NCBI GenBank assembly: GCA_030147525.1
Contig: JASBVF010000002.1
Coordinates: 124,001 to 188,000 of the forward strand
DNA from: Bacteroidota bacterium
GTDB lineage: Bacteria; Bacteroidota; Bacteroidia; Chitinophagales; Saprospiraceae
Direction: 5' to 3'
Length of the DNA stretch: 64,000 nt
Positions 18,019-26,140 of the stretch are shown here, in pieces (the first letter of the stretch is position 1; the number at the start of each line of letters is the position of its first letter). A model generated the notes under the pieces. It made no database searches. It saw only the letters and a program-made list of their open reading frames with translations, and was not told the origin of the DNA. Position numbers and translations under genes: made by a program.

Positions 18019-19188
18019 ATGATAAAACAAAACAGTGTTCTTGTCTTCACATTTTTCGCCGTTTTCCTGGTCGCTTCGCAATACCTGACCGCTCAAAAAA
18101 GCTACTACTTTCCGGAACGGAACGAAGCCTGGCAACAAAAAAATCCCGGAAGTTTCAAGATGGATGAAGGCAAGCTTCAAGCCGCAGTCAGTTTTGCGCA
18201 AGCCAACGAATACAGCGGCTCCCGGGACCTGCGGCAAGCCATCCTGGCTGGCTTTGAGCAGGAGCCGTTTCATGAAATTCTCGGCCCCACCCGAAAGCGG
18301 GGCGGGCCTGCCGGAATGATTTTGAAAAACGGCTACCTAGTAGCGCAATGGGGCGACACGAAACGGGTGGACATGACCTTCAGCGTCACGAAAAGTTACC
18401 TCTCCACCGTAGCGGGACTTGCACTGGAGGCCGGCCTGATCGCATCGCCGGACGACCCGCTGCGCCAATACATCTGGGATGGAAAATTTGACGGAGCACA
18501 CAACGCAGAAATTACCTGGGATCACCTGCTCACGCAATCTTCCGACTGGTCAGGCATCCTCTGGGACAGCCCCGACTGGGCCGACCGGCCGCCGTCTGAT
18601 GGCGGCCTCGACGACTGGCAATTTCGTCAACTCCACAAGCCCGGCACCCACTACGAGTACAACGACGTTCGGGTTAACCTTCTGGCTTACTGCCTGCTAC
18701 AGGTTTGGCGCAAGCCGTTGCCGGTTGTTTTAAAAGAAAAAATCATGGACCCCATCGGCGCTTCCACCACCTGGCGTTGGTTCGGCTACGACAACTCCTG
18801 GGTGGATGTGGACGGCCAGCGCATGCAATCCGTCAGCGGTGGCGGGCATTCAGGCGGCGGGCTTTTCATCAGCACCGAAGACCATGCGAGGTTTGGGTTG
18901 CTTTTTTTAAACAACGGAAAATGGAAAAACCAGCAGTTGATTACCCCTCAATGGATCGATAAAGCCACCACCCCTTCAGCTGCAAACCCCAGCTACGGCT
19001 ACCTCTGGTGGCTCAACGCTGCCGGGAGCCGCCAATGGGAAGGCGTGCCGTCTTCGGTTTTTTATGCAGCCGGTTTTGGGGGCAATTTTATTGTCATCGA
19101 CCGTGATAACAGCCTCGTAATTGTCACGAGGTGGCTGGAACCTTCAAAAATTGGTGAATTGGTAAAGATGGTCGAGGACGCTTTGTAG
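18019..19188 (+). CDS. Exported serine hydrolase, class C beta-lactamase-like
   Basis: The ATG at 18019 is preferred over a TTG at 18013; it gives the signal peptide MIKQNSVLVFTFFAVFLVAS ending near YLTAQ. The nucleophile motif SxxK is SVTK (Ser122, Lys125), the Tyr motif is YEYND with YxN-like spacing, and an HSGGG near residue 280 stands in for the KTG-type third motif. This architecture covers penicillin-binding esterases, D-aminopeptidases and 6-aminohexanoate-oligomer hydrolases; beta-lactam hydrolysis is not implied. The protein should act in the periplasm. It is followed 27 bases later by the DUF2891 gene, likely one transcript. Confidence 0.88.
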   Translation: MIKQNSVLVFTFFAVFLVASQYLTAQKSYYFPERNEAWQQKNPGSFKMDEGKLQAAVSFAQANEYSGSRDLRQAILAGFEQEPFHEILGPTRKRGGPAGMILKNGYLVAQWGDTKRVDMTFSVTKSYLSTVAGLALEAGLIASPDDPLRQYIWDGKFDGAHNAEITWDHLLTQSSDWSGILWDSPDWADRPPSDGGLDDWQFRQLHKPGTHYEYNDVRVNLLAYCLLQVWRKPLPVVLKEKIMDPIGASTTWRWFGYDNSWVDVDGQRMQSVSGGGHSGGGLFISTEDHARFGLLFLNNGKWKNQQLITPQWIDKATTPSAANPSYGYLWWLNAAGSRQWEGVPSSVFYAAGFGGNFIVIDRDNSLVIVTRWLEPSKIGELVKMVEDAL

Positions 19189-19215
19189 ATTTATTTTTAA
19201 ACCTGATCCGAACAC

Positions 19216-20337
19216 ATGAAAACTCCTTTTTTAAACCTGATACTGCTGCTCATGACAGCCATGACCACCGCCCAGGAAGGCGCTGCCCCACACCTGCAGA
19301 CCACAGCCACCGGCAGGCTCCAACTCACACCGGCAGGCGCCTCCCACTTCGCTGACCTGGCGCTCTCCTGCCTCCAGCAGGAGTATCCGAACAAATTGAA
19401 CCAAACCCTCGAAAATGAGGAAATGCTGAAGCCGCCGAGCCAATTGCATCCGGCTTTTTACGGCTGCTACGACTGGCACTCGGCAGTGCACGGGCATTGG
19501 ATGCTGGTGCGTTTGCTGAAGCAATTCCCGGAATTGCCGGAGGCCCCTGAAATCCGGAAAAAACTGGCCGAAAGCCTGACCGAGGAAAACATCAGGATGG
19601 AAACCAAACAATTCAAAATCGCCGGAAAATCTTGGGAGCGGATGTACGGCTGGGCCTGGCTGCTAAAGCTGGCCGAAGAACTCTACACCTGGGACGACCC
19701 GCAGGGGCAAAAATGGTTTGAAAACCTCTACCCGCTCACGGATGCCATCATCGGACGCTACACGGAATTCCTTCCGGTACAAACTTACCCCGTCAGGACG
19801 GGTGTGCACCCGAATACGGCTTTCGGCCTCTCTTTCGCCTGGGACTATGCGAACACGACAGGTATGCGGGGCTTTCGCACCATGATCGAACAGCGGGCAA
19901 GGGATTACTACCTCAACGACAAAAACTGCCCCGCCGGCTGGGAGCCAAGCGGTGAGGATTTTCTCTCAGGTTGCCTCGAGGAAGCCAATCTCATGCGACG
20001 GGTGCTGCAAAAGGAAGAATTCAGCGAGTGGTTCCGGCTGTTTTTACCAAAAAAACAATTAAAAAAACTCACCACCCCCGCCGATGTTTCCGACCGCTCC
20101 GATCCCAAAATCGTACACCTCGACGGGCTGAACCTGAGCAGGTCCTGGTGCCTGTACGGCATTTATCGATTGATTGATAAAAAACGGCAGCGTAAAATGA
20201 TGCTGGCTGCCGCCAAACGCCACCTGGAAACCACCGTACCAAACATCGCCAGCGAACACTACGAAGGTACGCACTGGCTGGCGACGTTTGCGGTGTATGC
20301 CTTATCGATGGATCTGAAGGGAGGAAAAAAGGATTAA
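19216..20337 (+). CDS. DUF2891 family exported protein
   Basis: Signal peptide MKTPFLNLILLLMTAMTTAQ, then a 350-residue (alpha/alpha)-toroid-like helical domain with the DUF2891 signature YGCYDWHSAVHGHWM, GKSWERMYGWAWLL, HPNTAFGLSFAWDYA and GWEPSGEDFLSGCLEEA. The fold and the Trp/His/Glu-rich conserved face resemble glycan-processing toroid enzymes, but no activity is established for the family. It follows the serine hydrolase closely. Its last four bases overlap the end of the convergent reductase gene. Confidence 0.88.
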   Translation: MKTPFLNLILLLMTAMTTAQEGAAPHLQTTATGRLQLTPAGASHFADLALSCLQQEYPNKLNQTLENEEMLKPPSQLHPAFYGCYDWHSAVHGHWMLVRLLKQFPELPEAPEIRKKLAESLTEENIRMETKQFKIAGKSWERMYGWAWLLKLAEELYTWDDPQGQKWFENLYPLTDAIIGRYTEFLPVQTYPVRTGVHPNTAFGLSFAWDYANTTGMRGFRTMIEQRARDYYLNDKNCPAGWEPSGEDFLSGCLEEANLMRRVLQKEEFSEWFRLFLPKKQLKKLTTPADVSDRSDPKIVHLDGLNLSRSWCLYGIYRLIDKKRQRKMMLAAAKRHLETTVPNIASEHYEGTHWLATFAVYALSMDLKGGKKD

Positions 20338-21200
20338 CGCACTTCCCAACAACTCGCATGATCCTTCGCAAAACTTTCAAAATCAATACCGGGGCGCCCA
20401 AGTATCATTTCGATATCCCGGCTGACTGCGGCCTCTTTTCCCATACGGACAATGCGATAAAGAAATACAGTATGCTCCGCTGAGGCCTGCGACCAGCCAC
20501 GTTTCACCATTTCTATTACAAATTCCTCTTCATTCAGGTGGACGTAGCGGATAGTGCGGCCGGCTGCTTCCGAAATTTTCTGGGCTACTTCGAAATGCGT
20601 CAGCGCTTCAAGACCAGTGAGTTCGTAAATCTTACCGGAATGACCGCTTTCGGTCAATGCCGATGCTGCAACTGCCCCCACATCCCTTACGTCCACAAAA
20701 GCCGTTCTTGAGTCGGCAGCGGGGAGGTAAAATGCATCCTCCGAAGGAATGGTGAAACCGACCCAGTTCAGGAAATTCTGCATAAACCAGCCGGGGCGAA
20801 GGATGGTCCAGTCAGCGCCGCTTTTTTTGATCAAACCCTCCGTGACGTGGAGCGGCTCATCTTCGAGGTCGCCGGTGGTTCGGCCGGAGTTGAAGACGAG
20901 GTGTTTCACCCCGGCCTGGATGGCTGTTTCAAAAAAAAGCTCCACCTGCAGCGGGTTCGTCGTGCCGGGCGGTATGACGAGGAACATTTTATCCACACCA
21001 GCCAGCGCCGTCAGCCAGGTGGCAGGTTCGTTGAAATCGAATTCCCGGAATTCACCGGCGCCGGCGGATAGTTTGGAATAAAGCCGTATAGCTTTTTCAA
21101 CATCCCGAACACCTGCAACGACCGGTTGCCCATGTGTGGCAAGTTGCTTGAATACTTCAGAGCCAACATTCCCGGTTGCGCCAGTGACGAGGATTTTCAT
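20334..21200 (-). CDS. NmrA-like NAD(P)-dependent reductase (SDR superfamily)
   Basis: The N-terminal GATGNVGSE is the dinucleotide-binding glycine motif of atypical short-chain dehydrogenases. The body (VDKMFLVIPPGTTNPLQVE, GVKHLVFNSGRTT, WTILRPGWFMQN) follows the NmrA/HSCARG and quinone-oxidoreductase-2 (YtfG) pattern. There is no classical YxxxK catalytic pair, so it may be a redox sensor or quinone reductase. It is 288 residues, normal for the family. It lies 18 bases downstream of the aminotransferase stop on the same strand, so the two may share a transcript. Its 3' end overlaps the convergent DUF2891 gene by four bases. Confidence 0.85.
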   Translation of the reverse strand: MKILVTGATGNVGSEVFKQLATHGQPVVAGVRDVEKAIRLYSKLSAGAGEFREFDFNEPATWLTALAGVDKMFLVIPPGTTNPLQVELFFETAIQAGVKHLVFNSGRTTGDLEDEPLHVTEGLIKKSGADWTILRPGWFMQNFLNWVGFTIPSEDAFYLPAADSRTAFVDVRDVGAVAASALTESGHSGKIYELTGLEALTHFEVAQKISEAAGRTIRYVHLNEEEFVIEMVKRGWSQASAEHTVFLYRIVRMGKEAAVSRDIEMILGRPGIDFESFAKDHASCWEVR

Positions 21201-21218
21201 TTTTGAAATTTTAGAAGA

Positions 21219-22511
21219 TTAGCCGTTTAACCACTCCACCATCCTTCTCACGCCCTGCATGACCTTTGGAGCAAATTTTTCTGCGAGGTCAGCGGTATTT
21301 TTAAAATCAGCCTCGGACATTTCGTGGGCCAATTCCAGTGCCTTGTCGCCGTCGAAATCCACAAAGCTGAGCCTGGCGCCGAGGAATTCTTCCGGAAAGC
21401 CAAAGTCGCTCGAAGGCAGCAGGGCCACACCGGTTTCATCCAACAGCCGGGCACAGAGTTCTTCGGAGGTTTCGATGCCCCGCTTCGCCAGTTTTTCACG
21501 ATAAAAATCGAAGACCGGGAAAATGTAAAAGCCGCCCTCCGGCGTGGGGTGTGCCACGTGGTTTTTCAATAAAAAACCGGAAACGGCATGCCCTACCGTT
21601 TTCAACACGAGCCGGGAATCCCGCAAGTATTTTTCAATGCCGGTCCCTCCCTGAAAAGCTTTGATGGCCGCGTATTGTATCGGCGTGCTGGTGGAAGTGA
21701 ATGTTTCGCTTGCAGCCACAGCCATGGCGTCGAGCAGCCAGCGCAGGGAAGACGGGAAGGTGAACGTGCCGAGTCGCCATCCACCTGCGCCGCACCATTT
21801 GCTCAGGCCGCTGCTGATGATGGTGCCCTCGGGGTAGTGCGTGGCGATGGAGAGATGGACGCCGTCGTGGTGAACCTCGCCGTAGATTTCATCGGACAGC
21901 ACGACCACGTTGTAGCGGCGGGCAACAGCAGCCATGTTTTTCAATTCCTCCTCCGTGTAGGTGGAGCCGGTGGGGTTGGCGGGGTAGTTGAGGATGAGCA
22001 GCCGGGGCCGTGTCGGATCTTTCTGGCAAAAACGGTCGAGGCCCTCCGGTGTGAGAAGCCAGCGGTTTTCAGGCTTGGTGGGCAGCCAGTACACGTGCCG
22101 GGAGGCGATGCGGGCCTGCGGCGCATACGACACCCAGCTTGGCCGGGGGATGACGAGGTCGCCGTAGTACACCATTTGCAGCAGAAACATCAACTCCTTG
22201 GAGCCGGGCCCAACGAGCACATCATCGCCGGTGGTGTGGATGCCTGCATGACGGTTGTGAAAAAAAGAAACAGCTTCCCGCAGCACCCGAAGGCCTTTCA
22301 CGGGGAGGTAATCTTTTTCGTGGGCGTGCTTTTTTAATTCTTCCACGACCGGGACGGGCACGGGGAACGGCGACTGGCCAAAACCGAGGCGGAATACCTT
22401 CTGGCCATTTTTGGCTAAATCAGCGCAACGTTCGTTGATGCGGAGTGTGGCGGAAGGCTGGAGGCCACGGACGTTGAGGTTGAGCTGTACCGGGATCGAT
22501 TGATTTGACAT
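21219..22511 (-). CDS. PLP-dependent class I/II aminotransferase
   Basis: Fold-type I signatures are clear: NYPANPTGSTYTEEEL (substrate carboxylate-binding Asn), VVLSDEIYGEVHHDG (PLP-binding Asp and Tyr), and SGLSKWCGAGGWRLG, where the Lys forms the Schiff base and the Arg binds phosphate. A late RLSFVDFDG holds the carboxylate-binding Arg. At 430 residues it is typical of aspartate/aromatic aminotransferases; the exact amino donor is not readable. Downstream on the same strand is the NmrA-like reductase. Confidence 0.9.
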   Translation of the reverse strand: MSNQSIPVQLNLNVRGLQPSATLRINERCADLAKNGQKVFRLGFGQSPFPVPVPVVEELKKHAHEKDYLPVKGLRVLREAVSFFHNRHAGIHTTGDDVLVGPGSKELMFLLQMVYYGDLVIPRPSWVSYAPQARIASRHVYWLPTKPENRWLLTPEGLDRFCQKDPTRPRLLILNYPANPTGSTYTEEELKNMAAVARRYNVVVLSDEIYGEVHHDGVHLSIATHYPEGTIISSGLSKWCGAGGWRLGTFTFPSSLRWLLDAMAVAASETFTSTSTPIQYAAIKAFQGGTGIEKYLRDSRLVLKTVGHAVSGFLLKNHVAHPTPEGGFYIFPVFDFYREKLAKRGIETSEELCARLLDETGVALLPSSDFGFPEEFLGARLSFVDFDGDKALELAHEMSEADFKNTADLAEKFAPKVMQGVRRMVEWLNG

Positions 22512-22628
22512 GTTGTCCTGTGGTTTTGTGAAATATAAAATGGCTCGTTCAGGGCGCCGGAGTGACCGGGATGAAAAATTGCAAATCAGTTTCCGGTTGC
22601 CATTGTACGCATTTTTTTAAAAAATAAA

Positions 22629-22662
22629 AAAGCCGTCCACCTGCACACAGGTAAACGGCTTT
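22629..22662 (-). terminator. Intrinsic terminator of the 922-aa TonB receptor gene
   Basis: On the minus strand AAAGCCGT pairs with ACGGCTTT, with an inner ACCTG/CAGGT stem, followed by TTTTTATTTTTT. It lies about 50 bases after the receptor stop codon. Confidence 0.9.
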
Positions 22663-22710
22663 CATTTTTAACCAACTATTTGCGAAGCAAAAACTGCTGA
22701 TCGCACAGGC

Positions 22711-25479
22711 TTAGAAAGAAATTTTCACACCTGCATTCCAGGTACGGCCAAAGCCGTAGAAGCCCTGATTTTTAGTGTAAAACTCGTTTTCAGGCGTGTT
22801 GGGATCGTCAGCGACGTTGGTATCGAGCTCTGCAACGTAAGTATTGTTCATCAGGTTGTTGATGTTCAAACGGAAAGTTGCGTCGAGTTTATCCCAGTCA
22901 AACTTGTAGGAAATACCGGCATCGACCAGGCCGTAAGCAGGTAATTGTACCACCTGACCACCTGCAGACTTGAACTGGTCTTCAAGAATATTAAATTCTG
23001 CATAGAGGTTGTCGGCGTAGTAGTAGCTGCCATAGATGTTCAGACCGTACACCGGCTCTACATTTGCGCTCAACGAGAAGGTCGTCTGTGCAGCGTCTCC
23101 CACTTTGATTCCGTCGGCAAAAACTGTGATCCGGGTATCACCGATGAGCGGGTCCTGGGTATCAACGTTGGCCAGATTGGCAGAGAAGTTATCCTGAAAT
23201 TCCCAGTTGTTGATGGAGGCCATACCGGTGATGGTGATGGCTTTGATCGGGCGGTAAGAGAATTCCAATTCCACACCTGTGTGTCTTTCCTTCACGCCGA
23301 AGTAGGTAGCCAGGGCATCCACATTGATGGTATCACCGGCAGCATCGAGCGCCTGCGCCTGGAAACCTTCGTCGAACTGGCGGTTATCCCAGATCGTGTT
23401 GTAAAGGTTCAGGTTAGCTTTGAAATTGCGGTTTCTGAAACCGTAACCGGCTTCAATGGCATAGATATCCTGGTTTTCAACCACGGTACTCAACTGATTT
23501 ACGAAGTTGATGTAAACGTTATCAAAAATCGGCTGCTTGGAGAGGTAGCCACCGTTCACGAACACGTTGTGGTTGGCGTTGATGTTGTAGTTAAAACCAG
23601 CTTTGGTAGTGAGCCCGAGGAAGTTCTCCCAGTCAGTTTCCTGAGCAGGGTCGCTGTCCAGGTAGTTAAAATAATCAATCCGCTTGAAGCCCTGATTGGA
23701 ACCGGCGAGCGATATGAAAGCAGAGAGATTGTCTTTTTCGTACTCCACCTGACCGAAGAGGCCCATCCAGGAAACGAGGCCGTCGTTCCAGTAATTCAGC
23801 ACGTTGTTGCCGTCTTTGTAGCTGTTGTCGGAGAAATTACCGAAGTCAGCAGCAGAAGGCTCGGTGATGATGTTGTTCGGATTATTATCATTGGAGCGGG
23901 AGAGGTATCCGTCAGCGCCAAGCAGATTTTCCAGGCGGCGGTAGTGGATACCTTTGTAGTAGCGGCCATCGATACCGGCCACGACTGTCCAGTTGCTGTT
24001 CAGCTTGGAAGTCAGCGTTGAAAGCACCCCATACCAGTTGTGAGAGTTCATACTTGCCCGGCGGATGAAACCGCTGCCATTGTCAGATCGGGTGCCGTCT
24101 TCGTAGTAAATCCGGCCATCGCTGGTAACGAGGTACTGGCCATTTTCAGGGTTTTTGGCATCGCCAAAGCCGTCTACGGTACCACCCTGGTTGTAGCTGA
24201 CGATGTCGTCAAAACGAACCTGGCCATTGGCATCGTGAATGCCGGTGCCGTTTCCGCTGTATGAATCAAAAACGCTGCCCGGTGTACGCAGGCGGCCACG
24301 GGGGCCAGTACCACCGCCACGGCCAAAGGAAACATAAGCAGAGGTTTTCACGTCCGTTTTATCACTGATCGTCCAGTAGTGGTTGATGAAAGCTTTTGGC
24401 TTGTGGTAAAAGTTCCTTCTCCAGGAGAACTCTTCGCCGTTGAGCGTACCCCAGTTCGGGTTAAAACGAATGCCCTGATCCTGGTAAGTCTGAAGGAAAA
24501 GCCGGTCGAAGTTGCTGAATGTCCGCTGGTGGTGCCACTGAGGCGCACCCACGACCGTGAAGGCCAGCGTATGGCTTGGATTAAAGGTTTGGGACAAAGA
24601 AAGGAAGTAAGAGTAGGCACGGAACATCGTACCGTCCACGTAGCCATCGCCACGGGTGTGGGTGAGTTGCATGGTGGCAGCGAAACCTTTTTCGCTCAAA
24701 CCGCTGGAAAGCATCAAGCCATATTTTTGATAACCGTCGTTACCAATGCTCACACTTGCTTTTCCACCTTTGGCAAAATCAGCAGCATTTGTTACAATAT
24801 TAATGGAACCTCCTACAGAAGGTACAACCGTTTTTGCTGCACCCAAACCACGCTGCACCTGAAGCGTGCTGGTAACGTCAGAAAGACCGGCCCAGTTAGA
24901 CCAGTAAACCCAACCGTTTTCCATGTCGTTAACCGGAATACCGTTGATCATCACAGCGGTGTTTCTTTGGTCAAAACCACGTACGTTGATACGGGAATCA
25001 CCAAACCCGCCACCTGATTTTGTTACGTAGATGGAAGGCGTATTACGCAGGATTTCAGGATATTCCTGGTTGCCGACCAAAGCCTCAATTTGGGCGCCTT
25101 TGATGGTCGTCACAGCCACCGGTGTTTTCCGGTCAATGGCTACGGAGGCAATTACATTGACCTGGGCAAGACCGACCGAACCAAATTCCAGTTTGACGGC
25201 GCCAAGGTCAGTGTCGCCGGAGACGGTTACTTCCTGGGTTTTCGTTTCAAAACCCGTGTAAGTAATGTCCATTTTGTAAGTCCCGTTCGCCAACTGGACA
25301 GCAAAAGATCCGTCGATGTCAGTAATAGTACCAAATGTTTTTCCTGCAGCATCTTTCAGGATCACACTGGCACCGATCAGCGGTTCATTGCTGTCGTCGG
25401 TCACAACTCCTGTGAGTTTTTGCCCAAAGGCAGACAGCGTTAAAACTGTCGTGAACAAAAAGAGTAGTGCTTTTTTCAT
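22711..25479 (-). CDS. TonB-dependent receptor with N-terminal carboxypeptidase-regulatory-like domain
   Basis: Signal peptide MKKALLFLFTTVLTLSAFGQ, then a CarboxypepD_reg-like domain (residues 20-110: LTGVVTDDSNEPLIGASVIL, ITDIDGSFAVQL, YTGFETKTQEVTV). The plug domain runs about 125-240 (PEILRNTPSIYVTKSGGGFG, RGFDQRNTAVMINGIPVNDM, VPSVGGSINIVTNAAD), and a 22-strand barrel reaches the terminal Phe (TWNAGVKISF). It imports a large or scarce ligand across the outer membrane using TonB energy. No SusD partner gene is adjacent, so it is not a classic glycan-utilisation pair. It has its own terminator and a 5' leader of about 316 bases containing a conserved block and a short ORF shared with the neighbouring receptor gene. 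Confidence 0.92.
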   Translation of the reverse strand: MKKALLFLFTTVLTLSAFGQKLTGVVTDDSNEPLIGASVILKDAAGKTFGTITDIDGSFAVQLANGTYKMDITYTGFETKTQEVTVSGDTDLGAVKLEFGSVGLAQVNVIASVAIDRKTPVAVTTIKGAQIEALVGNQEYPEILRNTPSIYVTKSGGGFGDSRINVRGFDQRNTAVMINGIPVNDMENGWVYWSNWAGLSDVTSTLQVQRGLGAAKTVVPSVGGSINIVTNAADFAKGGKASVSIGNDGYQKYGLMLSSGLSEKGFAATMQLTHTRGDGYVDGTMFRAYSYFLSLSQTFNPSHTLAFTVVGAPQWHHQRTFSNFDRLFLQTYQDQGIRFNPNWGTLNGEEFSWRRNFYHKPKAFINHYWTISDKTDVKTSAYVSFGRGGGTGPRGRLRTPGSVFDSYSGNGTGIHDANGQVRFDDIVSYNQGGTVDGFGDAKNPENGQYLVTSDGRIYYEDGTRSDNGSGFIRRASMNSHNWYGVLSTLTSKLNSNWTVVAGIDGRYYKGIHYRRLENLLGADGYLSRSNDNNPNNIITEPSAADFGNFSDNSYKDGNNVLNYWNDGLVSWMGLFGQVEYEKDNLSAFISLAGSNQGFKRIDYFNYLDSDPAQETDWENFLGLTTKAGFNYNINANHNVFVNGGYLSKQPIFDNVYINFVNQLSTVVENQDIYAIEAGYGFRNRNFKANLNLYNTIWDNRQFDEGFQAQALDAAGDTINVDALATYFGVKERHTGVELEFSYRPIKAITITGMASINNWEFQDNFSANLANVDTQDPLIGDTRITVFADGIKVGDAAQTTFSLSANVEPVYGLNIYGSYYYADNLYAEFNILEDQFKSAGGQVVQLPAYGLVDAGISYKFDWDKLDATFRLNINNLMNNTYVAELDTNVADDPNTPENEFYTKNQGFYGFGRTWNAGVKISF

Positions 25480-25594
25480 CTGTTGAGTATTTATTTAATG
25501 AATGTTATAAAATCAATAGAATACGGCCACATTGCACGTGTGCAGGCCTGAGTATTTGATAGCGAAAAATTGAGTGGTTTAAAAAAAGAAGGCG

Positions 25595-25612
25595 CTGAAA
25601 TATGAGTTTCAG
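25595..25612 (-). promoter_or_regulatory. Weak hairpin plus T-run in the receptor leader (attenuator-like)
   Basis: On the minus strand CTGAAA-N6-TTTCAG is followed 7 bases later by T7 (25587-25581). The stop codon of the upstream short ORF lies inside the left arm, so a ribosome ending there would disrupt the stem. Only 6 bp, so the role is speculative. Confidence 0.3.
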
Positions 25613-25701
25613 TCGAGTATTCCGAAGGCGCTAAGAAGCAAGATCAGTGGAAGTTGAACGGTTTCGTTTGCCGGACAGAGAAGTTGCATTGATAGTTTCA
25701 T
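25609..25701 (-). CDS. Putative upstream ORF (30 codons) in the TonB receptor leader
   Basis: The ATG follows the conserved TTTGCAA by one base. It opens MKLSMQLLCPANETVQ and continues with a hydrophobic LPLILLLSAFGI-type tail. It ends in TGA inside a small hairpin about 130 bases before the receptor start. The position of its ATG relative to the conserved block is the same as in the other receptor leader. No homology claim is made; it may be a leader peptide or a chance frame. Confidence 0.35.
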   Translation of the reverse strand: MKLSMQLLCPANETVQLPLILLLSAFGILD

Positions 25702-25801
25702 ATTGCAAATCTTTTTGGCGCTCTTCAATGATTGAGGGATTGAGATTCGAAGTAGCAGTGAGGGCAATTTGCAAATGCCGATTGATTACGAGTGCGAAGG
25801 T
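25699..25801 (-). promoter_or_regulatory. Conserved leader/promoter block of the 922-aa TonB receptor gene
   Basis: Read on the minus strand it begins TACCTTCGCACTCG (a -7-like box) and ends TGAAGAG-N12-TTTGCAA-T-ATG. The last 42 bases align without gaps to the block at 29648-29689, with 29 identities by hand count. The spacing between the two landmarks differs by only 3 bases. Either landmark could be the promoter; AAGATTTG here and AATCTTTG in the other leader are each one base off TAnnTTTG. Confidence 0.5.
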
Positions 25802-26058
25802 AGTTACAAATGACCTATTGTCAAAAAATGAAGGTTAAGCGATTTTTAATTTTTCGCAAATTGGTAAAAGTTACTTTTAATCCTGAAAGCTATTTTTAAA
25901 ATCCCCGCCTTTCAAAATAAAATTTCCCTCATTCAAATTATTTTTTCCATAAAATATCATCGCTGGCCAATGATTTCGCCCCCCTCCGGTTTTTAACAAT
26001 AAACGACCTGATGATTTCCCGTTTACCAAATTTCGCCAGACCACCCTTTTTACGAAAA
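25802..26058. other. Spacer between the two receptor genes, no gene seen
   Basis: AT-rich sequence between the promoter block of the 922-residue receptor and the terminator of the 1096-residue receptor. A TTTTTG at about 25821-25826 on the minus strand could be a -33 element for the TACCTTCG box. A 79-codon minus frame running 25938-26177 crosses the terminator and the end of the next gene and is not credible. Confidence 0.5.
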
Positions 26059-26090
26059 AAGCCGCTTCCCCCGGCAGGGAGAAGCGGCTT
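26059..26090 (-). terminator. Intrinsic terminator of the 1096-aa receptor gene
   Basis: AAGCCGCTTCTCCC and GGGAAGCGGCTT pair on the minus strand, followed by TTTTTTCG. It lies about 50 bases past the stop codon. Confidence 0.9.
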
Positions 26091-26140
26091 ATCGATGTTC
26101 CTGTTTTTTTTAATAAAAAACGGGAAAACTTGATTTTTCC

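Noticed and set aside
25480-25801. Known riboswitch in the TonB receptor leader
   Set aside because: I looked for thiamine and cobalamin riboswitch landmarks on the minus strand and saw neither their conserved loops nor terminal pairing; the conserved block instead resembles a promoter/short-ORF module.
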